DNA of 64,000 nt from Clarireedia homoeocarpa (lineage: Eukaryota > Ascomycota > Leotiomycetes > Helotiales > Rutstroemiaceae): positions 248,001 through 312,000 of the forward strand of contig LNKV01000014.1 of the NCBI GenBank assembly GCA_001465935.1, in the 5' to 3' direction. Position numbers and translations under genes: made by a program. This document shows, piece after piece, positions 45,115 to 56,800 of the stretch; within the stretch, counting starts at the first letter, position 1; every line of letters starts with the position of its first letter. A model generated the notes under the pieces. That model had not been told where the DNA came from, did no database searches, and worked only from the letters and a program-made list of their open reading frames with translations.

Positions 45115-45494
45115 CTTAGCATCTTAAACCACGGCTACCAACCCCTTCTCTTGCGACTCACCTCAGGCGAGCATCTAGTGAGGGGTTGAAGACTTGTGAA
45201 TGATTGTTCAAGCAAAGCATTATTACAGGGTCTTAGACACCACACGCGTCTAGTGCCGTAAAAGACGCGACTGATAACCTCAGCCTCAGGCACTTATCGA
45301 CCAGCTAAGCTTATCGCAAGCGCTGATCGAATTGAGAGCTGATGCAGCGGCAAATCCCGTGTCCCCTATTTTTTGCGGAGAAGGTTTTATTTTCCTATGT
45401 GTTGACCTTACGCGGCGCTGTCCGTGAATTAAATTCAAGCCATAGTGAGGTTGAGATATTCAACACACTTACGCTCACACCCAAACAAGACAAC
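45115..45494. promoter_or_regulatory. Divergent promoter region, GCP5-like / GT15
   Basis: 380 bp between divergent starts; no named motif could be assigned. Confidence 0.4.
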
Positions 45495-46839
45495 ATGGCA
45501 GTAGCACGCCCAATACGAGTGCTGGGCTTAATAGCTATTGGGCTATGGATATTTTTCTTATATCAAGTTTTCGGTCCCGAAAAGATACCAAAGGGTCCTG
45601 GTGACACACTAGAGAATATGGAGAGAGATCCTAACCTGGATTGTATGCGCCGATCTGTCCTCATCATCTTGGATCTTGGCTAATCAGCTGCAACAGTAAC
45701 TGGAGAACCGAAAGGTGTATTATGGCGGGCGGACCAAGGTTATGGGCCGGGAGCTGAGGGAACGAATCGTATCAACGCCACACTGTTATCTTTGGTTCGA
45801 AATGAGGAAGTTGATGGGATGGTTCAAGCTATGCGAGACCTCGAAAGAACTTGGAATAATAAGTTCAACTATCCATGGACATTCTTCAATGATGTGCCAT
45901 TTTCGGAAGAATTCAAAAGACGGACCAAAGCAGAAACAAACGCAGAGTGCAAATATGGTACGTAAGATCCATTTCCTTTGACAGCGCAACCCTAACGACT
46001 TTTGCAGAGTTGATTCCCAAAGAGCATTGGGATATTCCTTCATGGATCGACGAAGAGCTCTTCCAAGAATCGGCCAGAATCTTGGGTGAGAACCAGATCC
46101 AATATGCTAGTTTGACGTCGTACCATCAAATGTGCCGATGGAACAGCGGTCTATTCTACAAACATCCAGCGTTGGAGCATACGCAATATTACTGGCGTGT
46201 CGAGCCAAAAGTTCATTTCTTCTGCGACGTCGATTATGATGTTTTTCGATATATGCAAGATAACAATAAGACCTACGGTTTTACCATCAATCTTTACGAT
46301 GCTCCACAGTCTATTCCTACCTTGTGGCCTGAGACGACCAAGTTCCTCGCAGCCCACCCTGAATACATCAACGAAAACAATGCGATGAACTGGCTTGTTG
46401 ACAGCGCGCGAAGACCGGAGCACAACCAGAAGGCGAATGGATATTCTACTTGTCATTTCTGGAGCAACTTTGAGATCGGTGACATGAGCTTCTGGCGTAG
46501 TCAGGCATATGAAGATTATTTCAACCATCTGGATCGCGCAGGAGGGTTTTTCTACGAAAGATGGGGAGATGCGCCTGTCCACAGTATCGCATTAGGACTA
46601 TTTGAGGATTCTAGCAAGATTCATTGGTAAGTTTTCACTCATACCCGCCATATCATTAGTCTTTTGTACTAATACCACTCAGGTTCCGTGATATTGGTTA
46701 TCAACATATCCCTTACTTCAACTGTCCCAACTCGCCGAAATGTAAAGGGTGTATGACTGGTCGTTTCACAGATGGAGAAGCGTGGTTGCATAAAGAAGAT
46801 TGCAGGCCGAACTGGTTCAAATTTGTCGGCATGGGTTAA
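45495..46839 (+). CDS. Alpha-1,2-mannosyltransferase, GT15 (Kre2/Mnt1/Ktr family)
   Basis: A Golgi type II membrane enzyme adding alpha-1,2-mannose from GDP-mannose to O- and N-linked glycans of cell-wall proteins. Four exons: 45495-45642, 45697-45957, 46008-46626 and 46683-46839; 394 residues, all in phase. A short cytoplasmic start (MAVARPIR) leads to a single anchor helix, LGLIAIGLWIFFLYQVF, and a short stem. Catalytic-domain marks are ATLLSLVRNEEVDGMVQAMR, YPWTFFNDVPFSEEFKRRT, YHQMCRWNSGLFYKHPAL, YYWRVEPKVHFFCDVDYDVF and GYSTCHFWSNFEIGDMSFW. Glu292 in SNFEI matches the proposed catalytic Glu of Kre2. YERWGDAPVHS and HWFRDIGYQHIPYFNCP close the fold; CPNSPKCKGCMTG supplies conserved cysteines. 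The start ATG is fixed by the anchor helix. Confidence 0.93.
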
Positions 46840-47609
46840 TGAGAGTAAGTAATGGTCGACCGAGGAGGCAGGTATATTGTATCAAAAATGTCTATCATGT
46901 TTGAAATCACGGGAGCAAGCAAGTAAGCATTGGCGGGGCGTTCATCGGCGGGGGTTAAGGGACAAATGACAAATATTAGAGTACAATATGGCATGGACAT
47001 TAGACGAAAAGGGATTGACCAAGGGAGGTCGAGTCGGGTCATGAAGTTACATATACCAACGAAATACGACGTGCTTTTGGACAGCAAGCTCCGACATCAA
47101 CCCTGTTGTGAATATTTTGTAGACTTTTTTCCTATTTGTCCGATCATCGGAGGATATTGCGGTGCCGACATCTCTCCCACGATTCCAGCGGGCAGCTCCA
47201 CCTCTAGCTCAATTACGCTTAACTTCCTGAGGCGTTGTTCCTAGCTCTTCGCAAGCTCGTCCCAAAATGGTAAGTCAGCGAAACTTCTCTAAAACTCCGC
47301 ACGATGGGATGAAATCTGTTGATGTGGCTAGTTATTTCCAGTAGGTGACATGCAAGATGGCCGTTCCCTTCCCATGGGGACGACTAAGGATGAATAGGCA
47401 ACAGGTCCACTCGTACGACTAGGAAGTGAGACTTGGCCGAGGCCTCCTGGGATAATTATGACTTCTATATCATGAACATCCCTCCCTCAATGGTTTATCT
47501 CCAATTACAACTTCGTCTACTGTTTTACCTTCTTTTGGGGCCTTCACTTTGCTTTAGATATTAGGGAATACCTGTTGCATTACCTGCTGGATCGACCAGA
47601 ATCAACAAC
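46840..47609. other. Intergenic region, GT15 to beta-lactamase-fold gene
   Basis: 770 bp. Frames in this gap, including a 104-codon one at 46930-47244, carry no recognisable signature. Probably 3' UTR and promoter. Confidence 0.4.
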
Positions 47610-49135
47610 ATGTCGAACTTCGAGGACATCATTGAAAAGGCTTGCCGGAACAAAGATATTCCCGGCGTCATTCTCGCTGTTGGTGATAATTCAGGTAGGT
47701 GTAGACTGTGGATGTTGACAGGAATCAAATCTCACGACTGTGACTTTACCCATTTTATAGTTATTGGATGGCAATTCTGAGCTATTGCTAGCTAGTCTAG
47801 TGGCAGACCTAATGTGCTTTCCGTACGACGCGTGCTTAGTTGAATCATTTGCTGACATTTGTAGGAAATTTCCATTATGTTAACGCATTTGGGTCTCGGT
47901 CTCTTAAGGAACTAACCTCTGACCCTATGCCAATCGATGGTGTAATGTGGATAGCTTCCTGCACAAAGCTCTTGACAACTATAGCTGCGATGCAATGTGT
48001 TGAAAGGGGACAATTAGACCTCGACAGTGATGTCTATAATGTGCTACCAGAATTGAAGGGGTTACAGATCCTGATTGGGTTCGACGACAATGAGCAGCCA
48101 ATATTGATCGATAACCACAAGACTATCACTTTGAGGTGTGCGCCGTGTCTCACAACTTCAGTTCCATCTGACGCTAACTAAGGAAAGGCATCTGCTCACA
48201 CATACGTCTGGACTGTCGTACGATTCATTCAGTAAGTTGCCACAGTGCTAACACAGTGCTAACACAAAGAAACACGACTTACAAGTGTCCCAGATCCCTT
48301 GCTTATTCGATATCGAGCAGCAACAAATAATACTCCAACATCGCCGACAGGTAGTGATTCTATGGTTAAGGAACGTTGCCTAGCTCCACTTCTATTCTCA
48401 CCCGGAGAGTCGTGGGAGTACAGCGTCAGTATTGATTGGGTTGGTCAAATGGTCGAGAGAGTCAACAACGACATGTCGTTAGAAGACTATTTTCGCAAGA
48501 ACATTTGTGAACCACTGAATATGAGGAACTTTTCCTTCCATCCAGCTCGACATCCTGAGATGATGTCACGACTGGTTGATATGAGCCAACGGGATGGAGG
48601 TGTGACAAATTATGGCACCACCGCGAATCCCGAAGGAAAGGCAATGCATCAACCTAAAACCCTTTGGAATACTGACATGAAAGATTGTTATGGGGGAGCT
48701 GGAGGATTTGGAACACCTTGCGAATATTTGAAGTGTTTACAGAGCATCTGTTCAAACGATGGTCGACTACTGAAGCCACGCACTGTTGACGAGATGTTCA
48801 AACCTCAGCTGAATGAAGCTTCGAGGGAAGCTTTGATGAACAAGCTCTCGATACCGGAGGTCAGTCAGTACTTGGGAGCGTTCCCACCTGGTGCTAAGCT
48901 TGACTGGGGTATCGGTGGAATAATGAATTTAGAAGATTTCGATGGTAGAAGCAAAGGCTCAATGGCTTGGGGAGGTTATCCGAACCTGCATTGGTGGATT
49001 GATCGAAAAGCGGGTTTATGTGGTATCTGGGGCTCCCAGCTTAACCCGCCTGGAGATCCTAAGATCAACAGACTCTTCCATCTCTTCCAGGAAGAGATCT
49101 ACAGGAGAGCTAATGTCTCTCGAGGAAAGCTGTAA
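47610..49135 (+). CDS. Beta-lactamase-fold serine hydrolase/acyltransferase (LovD/EstB-like)
   Basis: A 413-residue enzyme of the class C beta-lactamase-related family, which in fungi includes esterases and the acyltransferase LovD. Four exons: 47610-47694, 47865-48135, 48188-48231 and 48294-49135, in phase; exon 3 is only 44 nt. The nucleophile motif SxxK is S60-C-T-K63 in MWIASCTKLLTTIAAMQCVE. The family's second motif is Y176 in ESWEYSVSIDWVGQMVE, preceded by RHLLTHTSGLSYDSF. The third motif is W359-G-G in SMAWGGYPNLHWW. There is no signal peptide, so it is probably cytosolic. No polyketide or peptide synthase gene lies nearby, so a secondary-metabolite role has no local support; substrate unknown. 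Exon 1 is short, but its N-terminal helix MSNFEDIIEKACRNKDIPGV fits the family. Confidence 0.9.
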
Positions 49136-49557
49136 TACATACGCATCTCGTGTCCTAGGAGTTTAGGCATTCAAATAAATCATGAATCTCACACATTCGA
49201 CAAAACGGATTCATAGTCAAGTTTTACTCAGCAGCTGCTCATAGCATCCAAAAACTTGCCCCAGCCAGACCGTTTAATATTCGTCTTACCTACAATGTAT
49301 ATCAATCTCAACATTTTTTCATCTTTATATATACTTTAGGATACCGCTTTTACGATGCGGAGGTGCGAAAGTCTAATGTTTGCACCCGGAACGTTCCTTC
49401 CACGATATCAGGATCGTGTAATGTCCATACTTGGAAGGTCAGGAAAGACGAGTTTCTCCAGACTTCTGCACTTCACTTTGATTATCGTCTCTTAACACAT
49501 TCTATACCCATACACTCCGCAGCCTATGAAGATCATTTCTAACTATAAATCCTCAAC
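49136..49557. other. Intergenic region upstream of the aquaporin gene
   Basis: 420 bp holding the preceding 3' UTR and the aquaporin promoter. No distinct element identified. Confidence 0.4.
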
Positions 49558-50844
49558 ATGTCTGTCACCACTCTCCATCTCCATGGCCAACCTACAATGA
49601 ACATCTCTGCCCCTGGGCATTTCGCACTCTCCCGACTCGATCCACTCCAAAAAATATTTGACAAGTTTTTCTCATCCATTCCACAGATCGTCCGAGGCCA
49701 TGTCGTTGCTGTTATTAGTGAACTTATCGGCACAACCGCATTCCTGTTTTTCGCTTTCTCCGCTGCAGAAGTCGCGCTCATCTCGGGGAATGATAATAAT
49801 GGAGACAAGATTGACTATACTACAAAATCTATCAAAACGGAACAGCTTCTTTACATATCTTTTGGAGCTGGAATAAGCCTGGTGGTTACGGCTTGGACGT
49901 TCTTTCGGATTAGTGGAGCACTGTTTGATCCTGCCGTGCGTATAACGGGAGTGCTATATATGTCGTCGTAGTGTTAATCATGATAAACAGGTTTCTATAG
50001 CGATGTTCCTTGTTGGAGGGATCAGCTTCGCTCGATGCATCTTACTATCTATCGCACAATGCGCAGGTGCTATAGCTGCCTCAGCACTCGTCTACGCTCT
50101 CTATGATGGCGGTCTTCACACTGGAACCACACTCAAACCCGGCGTGAGCGTAGCGCAAGGATGTATTTGCGAGATGATCTGCACATGTCAGCTTGTCTTC
50201 ACCGTCCTCATGCTCGCAGCAGAGAAGCACGAGGGGACTTTTCTCGCGCCACTCGGGATCGGATTATCTGTCTTCATTGGAGAAATGACCGGTAAGTCTT
50301 TCTCATCTCTGCTTCCATTCGCAAGACCAAGACTGACTATAGTAAAGGCGTCTTTTGGACTGGCGGTTCGATGAATCCCGCCCGCTCTCTGGGACCTGCA
50401 ATCATAAATCGCGATTTTCCTGGCTATCACTGGATATACTGGGTTGGGCCTATCTCCGGTGCTATCCTCGCAGCTCTCATCTACAAGTTGATCAAAGCGC
50501 TTGAATATGAGACCGCACAACTAGATCCAAGCGAGCTTCTTGCGAAGTCGATCGAGGACACAGAGAAAGGACACACAGAGCCGTGTGAATGTATGTGCTT
50601 CAAGGCGAATAAAGGTCAGGCAATGATGGGTGGTGGTGGTTTAAGCCCAGGCGTTACGCAGGTTCAGTCTGCGGAACAGGATCGCAAGTCTTCGTCATTG
50701 GTTCCAGTCAAGTCGACGAGGAATGGTAGTTCGATGAAGAGTGGAAATTCGGGTGAGAGTGAGAATGGGCAGGAGAAGGTGCCGAGTGTGGTGGTTGCGC
50801 CAGCTGCGGATGATGACTTTATGCAGGAAATGCATGCAGATTGA
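49558..50844 (+). CDS. Aquaporin/MIP-family channel with altered first NPA motif (DPA)
   Basis: A six-helix membrane channel for water or small solutes. Three exons, 49558-49935, 49991-50291 and 50348-50844, give 391 residues in phase. Helix 1 carries HVVAVISELIGTTAFLFFAF. The first half-helix motif is SGALFDPAV, with Asp124 in place of the usual Asn of NPA; intron 1 falls right after this DPA. The second motif, GGSMNPARSLGP, is intact, with N236-P-A and the selectivity-filter Arg239. The loop between helices 1 and 2 is longer than usual and charged. The C-terminal tail of about 110 residues is polar, with a Cys-rich CECMCF and Ser-rich stretches, probably for regulation. Whether it transports water, glycerol or another solute cannot be told from sequence. 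Confidence 0.92.
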
Positions 50845-53800
50845 TAAATTGCAAGAATCTCATGAAGTGTGGCTAAAAGGAGGTTCAGTTTACATTGTTC
50901 ATTGGATTCCTGTCTTTTTGAAGTCATGAAATTGAATACTACTTTTCAGAGGCAAGAATGATAATCAGACAATAGATTGATAGCAAAACGGCTTCCTCAG
51001 TGCATCGTGACTGAAAAACTGCCAACAAGGTTGAAAACAATAAATTGCATATATCAAAGTTTTCAAGGCCCCATGTGGATGAGAGGTGTGTATCTACAAT
51101 CCAACTGACTTTGTAGAGATGCAAGGACTTCTTATGCACTCATTATTTGAGCTTTACATGTAGTGACTGACTGATAGAAAGGCAACAATATGTAATCACG
51201 AAAGCACATGATGCAAAGAGCGAACAGTAGTCTTGGGCGAGACGATGTGGATTTAGGAGGTCTGAGTCTTGCGTATTGTTTGTATAGATTCATGATCGTT
51301 AAGATATCAAGACGATATCGCGTGGTAGGTGTTTGACGTCTCAGATGAGCTAGATGGTGTAGTTACGCTGAAGAGTAGAAACAGACCTTATGTTATGAAT
51401 AGCTATATGTGATATGAAGATGCTGAATGGACAAATAGAATAATTATATGGTTCTATCGGTTTTACGCTAAGAACATTCGACGAGGAGGGGATAGATGAG
51501 TGAATTGTGGTGTTTGAGTGAACGGAGGAGACGAGACGAGTCCGATGACACCTTTGACATCGAAGTTTTTCACTAGTGTCAATAGAAAAAGCCTGGAACT
51601 ATCACAATGGATGCATCTGCCTACCTAGCTGTAGATGCGTCATGAAAGTTATCTAAATGGGAGCAAAAGTTCGTCTACTATATATCTAAAAGTGGAGTGG
51701 AAGATTAACGGAGCGACGAACAGGAGTGCGTTCTAAAGCATGATAGGGATGAGCTATTTGAATGCTAATGCGTTTAAAAGGAGTCATATTCCAAGAGAAT
51801 AGATACCCTACTGAACGGAGTATAGATTGAAAAGATGCTTTCTAGTGGGGCTTTAAAGGTTGATACTTAAGAAAGTATGGAGAAGACGTAAGAATGACTG
51901 ATCTCAAAGTTGGATGAGCACAAGATCAAGCAAGATTAGGCACAAGAAAGAAAGAACAAGCACAGCCGTCTGTACGCAAGAAAGGGATGCCAACGTGGAA
52001 AGACATTGTGGGCTACTGCTACGAGAATCACTCCGAGACACGAGAACGAAGCAACCTCGTGGCTTCTGCAAATTACCGCTACCATCGATGATGGAATCAA
52101 TTTCCAGATGTCCTATCTAGCTGGAAAGCCCAACATTGCGCACTGTATGCCTAAATCGAATCGCCCAGCACAACGGCCAGTTGCTCACTTGTATAATGCT
52201 CAGCCCACGATGAGCTGTGCAATTCTGTCACTTTCGCGAGCGTTGGAAATGATCCGAGGGCACTTCGCAGTGCAGGATCGTCGACTAAGAGGACGGGACG
52301 AGAACGATCGTGCTGCAGACCGCAGCCTGCTTTCTTGAGGCTCTCGAAGGCTGGAGTCAGTTTACATAATGCAATGATACTCAAGGAACACCAGGAGGCA
52401 GCCTAATCCCCGTGGAGCAAGCATCGGGAAGGCGTGATTTTCCAACCTTGAAGTTACTCGTTCCTTCCTCTCCTCTCCCTGCTTCCCTCGGTTTCTCATC
52501 TTCACCTTCCGCAAACAGCTCAAGGGAAAGAGTAGCGGTGAAGAGGGCTTGATTATGCGCAGATCATCCATCAAGCAATCCCTAGGTGTGATTTTAAGCT
52601 GATCCTGATACAATGCGCCTGTCGTCTCTCTCGTCCCTCGCTTGCCTGAGCATTGTGGTAGAGAAGTTACACCATTCGTTGATAGACAAAGTTATGTTTG
52701 TATGTGGCTGTGAGGGGGCGGCGTCAAACAAAAACTCAGTGTAAAGGATTATACGGGTTTGTATTGTTGTTGCTGCTGCGAAATTATCTAAACATACATC
52801 TAATGGTAGTCATTACAAAGCAAAAAAAGAAAAGGAGGCTCGACGCAGCTAGTACGAGGCCCTAGACTTTCTGTGACGGGAGTTCTTGAGACAGACGAAC
52901 GGCACGGGGATGGGATGTGGTGTGTACATTCGACCGAGTAGGGGGAGAATCGGACGTTGATAGGGGGACTCGGATAGCTGTTTCGGCGCCATAACATCTA
53001 ACTCATCCTCGAATCACACTAGGTCGTTTTACTAAAGCGGGAAATAGCTCTATGCACATTAAATGCCAGAGAGAGGCACGACTGCACGATGCAGAAATGT
53101 ATTGAACTGTGAGTATCATGTCCGTAAGCTGGACGCACTTTGCGCGCGAAGGCTGCTCATATGACTGGCGACTAGGCCTGCTCATCTCATCGTACTGTTA
53201 GTTAGAGGCGCTGTCATACAGATGAAAGAAGTGGGGAAGGCTAGAAATCTAGCTAGCTCGTTGCTGGAGTTTGTCTATGGGCGGATAGCGGGATGGATCA
53301 TGCTGATTTGACATCATGGTGGATTTCAACAAATCCACTTAGCCAAGAAACCCACGAGGCTTTCTACTAACCTTACTGGAACTAAGCACGAGCTACTATC
53401 GACCTCGCGGTATGCCTCCTAAGAAGGATGGAGCTACTGCTACTGCGTACATACAGGCCAATGGAAATAGAAACAAAATGCAACTCACTGGGGAAGATCT
53501 GCATTCTCGATATCAAGGTGGGGATAACAATGCTCGGAGGAGTGAGTGTTACAGTTGGCGAAAGGTCTGGTGACGAGGGATAGATCAAAATAGAAGTGTA
53601 ATGACTCTCGTTGTTACATGGAATCTGGTACTGCTAGACCGAGTATGTGGATACTCCCGAAGCACTAATATTGCCACTGTTGGAAATCCCGCCATGGCGA
53701 ATGTATTGAATACCAACAGAAGTCCAACCTAAGAGGTAGTGCGAGTGCTAGGAAGGATCACGAAGGTCTGGGCAATCTCCGTCTAGCAATCCATTTGATA

Positions 53801-56800
53801 AGTTCTGCCAACGGCTTGTACGTACATCTTCTAATCTTGGTTTCAGAGCTCATCGATGTGGTTTTACATCATAAGAACAAGCCTTCTATGACCCAGCCTT
53901 CTATGATCGGCTTGCGAGAAGTAGATGGCTTAAGAGAAACGGGAAGGTAGAGGAGTAAATTGTGGACAGGCATCCAACGCCTTTTATCAGCAGACTATGC
54001 TGACAGTAACGGGTAAGACCCATTGTTCCGATGTCTTCCGTGCTTCCTCGCCCTCTAAGTACATCGCAGTCCGTTTCAGAAAGAGGATTGTATACGAGGT
54101 AGGAAGTAGCACACGAAGGATTTGAGGAGAGCTTCTTGAATCTTGAGGGAACAGATGACAAGCGGTGAGACGGTCGGTAGAAGCTGCATAGAAAGAAACG
54201 GGTAAACTTCTATCGTGCGGCGTAGGAATTTCTAGAACAACTCTCAGAATCTCCATGTTTCTAATTCGGAAACCACGCTTTTCCTCAAGCAAGAGTGCTG
54301 ACTGCATAATAAGGCAGGCAGTCGTTTTACACAAAGTCAACTTGATTATTGTGCCTCACGAGTACTTGATCAATGCTACTTCAAGGCATGGTAAATGGAG
54401 CTTATGTTACACTATTGATCCCGCGTATCTCTTAAAAGAAGCTAGGGCCAGATAGCATCCCAGTGGCAGTTGTAGTCTTCAAAAGAACCCTGAAAGAATA
54501 AAAAGAACGAAGGATTCGAGATTTTATCATCGTGGCCGGTCTCATCGCCAGTGGAAAAGCCTCGAAAAGTTTTATGTTGAAGCCTGTGCCGTAACTGCCA
54601 CGCAGCTGACAGCATCAGGCAAGCTTGTTTTTGCTGTGCCGTGCCGCTAAAGATCGCAAAAACCATGTGGCATGACGGGCCGGGGGGGGGGGAGGGGCAA
54701 AGGGAGCGATGTTAAAGGTTGCTTCGTGCGATGCTAAAGCCAACATCTGATTTGTCCCTCGAAACACAAGGGCTTTTCGAGCGGAGCGCCGTGCAAGGAA
54801 ATAGCAATGAAAAGGAAAGAGAGAGTTAAGTCCTAACAAGGTAGTTTTTGCAGCGGCACCTGTTCCCGAACAGCTCGTCTCCACACTTTTTCGCCCAACT
54901 CTCCATAAGTCTCCAACATGACAAGGCAGCAGAATAAACAGAGCTCTGAGAGGTCAATGAGATTTCCCAGTTATTTAGTGGCACGGCATAAAGAATATAG
55001 ATATGTGTAGGCAATGTCCGAATGATGCAACATCAATACACAATTACATCCGTAGTGGTGGTCGTTGAAACGCGCGGTTGGGTAAAAGGAGAAGAATCAA
55101 ACAATCTGAGCCAAAGTAACGAAGAGAAATAATAAATAAATACATAAAATACGAATAAAGAAAAATGGGTAAATGGCTTTGTCGACGAAGGATAATTGAG
55201 ACCACTCTGTCGGGTCATTTCTCAGCCATACTTCGGTAGGATGATGAAGTTGTTGATTCCCGTTTGGGCAGCTATGTGATTGAGATGGCGTATGGAGGTA
55301 ATATGTTGTGCATCCACATGTGTTGTATTTTTGTTGGTTCACATTCTGCAATTGTGTATATTATGCAGCCATTAAAGTACCTTCTCGGCCCTTCACATAC
55401 TCAGCTAATGATAAGTATTGCCAAGGCAGAGCAAGAGACAGCACAAATTAATGCAGACCAATTATCAGATGCACTTTCGAGACAAAAGGGGCGAGATGGG
55501 TATAGATGATCCTTGCATGCTTATTCCGCTCGGAGAATATATCATGCCGACTCCAACAGTTGCACATACGATGTGCATGCTGTATGCTAAGTAGCCTTCT
55601 CGATTTTGGGGATAGTGGCTGAGGAGAGGAAACCAGAAAGATATTGGACGAACATGAGTGTGAGATGCAAGAAACTTCTTCATCCAAACTTGCTCCGGCC
55701 AAGATCCCCGATGCAGGGAGGTCGTGTACAGTACATGATTCGATACCATGTAACCAACTCTAGCAACATATAACATTTCTTCGGCGAGGACAACAGTTGG
55801 AACTGCTGTAGCAAGAGCTTCTCGGGTCCGTTTGGCGTCCGCACCGCAACACTTCGTACTTCCGTACAATGGGCATGTTTTGATTTTTTGACAGCAATTT
55901 GCGGATCACGGATAAAGATTATCTTCGTTAGACTCTATTGGGTCGCTCGCATATGATTATGACGCTTCGTTTTTTTGCACCAATCATAAAGGGGCTTCCT
56001 CATTCGTTGCCGTTCGCTTCCCTCGTACGGAAGTACTATGTACTATGTACAACAATGCAAGTTGTGCGAATCACGGCATATCCGAACCCTCTTCGGTAGT
56101 GCTAGCCTTTTAATATATTTCATTTTATATGACCACAGGCCAGCGTAGGATTTGTAGCCTCAAGGTTCGCATGGGCCAGGATGGAACAAAAACGTGGGAT
56201 CAACGTTGCTCTTGCTCCTTGTAGAAATTTTTGACGAATATGTACATCCAAGAATCCCTGAGAATTCTAGACTTTGTTTTAGAAGGAGCACGACGTTTGA
56301 TTCGCTAACAGAGTTTCGGAAGACTTTCCGCTTTGTCTATTTGGACATTGCTGGGGTAGTCCCCATTATTGCTACTGCCCCAGAGTTCCCCTTATCAAAT
56401 GAAGTTCGGGGGACAACACCTTATCCCATGTTGAGATGCCTGCAGTCTTCTCGCAACTGTGTCCGCTTTCCCATGTAGCAGTTACATGATGGTGGTTCTT
56501 TAGGGAAAAAAGACAGATTGAATCGATGGCTTTAGCAGACCCAAAGTGTCGGGTACGACATATATTGTTTACCTTCCTAGCTGGGCAAAAACTCATTCCG
56601 TACTTCGTACGTGGGCCGGTAATTAGATACTTCTTTCAATCTACACCATTTATTTTCTACCCGTCGTCCGGGTCCGCTGTTCAACTGTGACTATCTTTAG
56701 AATGTCGTGCATACTCAGAGTTGGGAACACGGGATAACTGGAGATTACTCAACAGATGCTTACCGACGGTCGTAAGTAAACCAATCAGCGTCCACCCCTA

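Noticed and set aside
55465..55869. 134-codon minus frame and similar short frames in the gene-poor region (for example 56194-56478 and 57455-57790)
   Set aside because: No family signature, no coherent splicing, and lengths compatible with chance over 10 kb.
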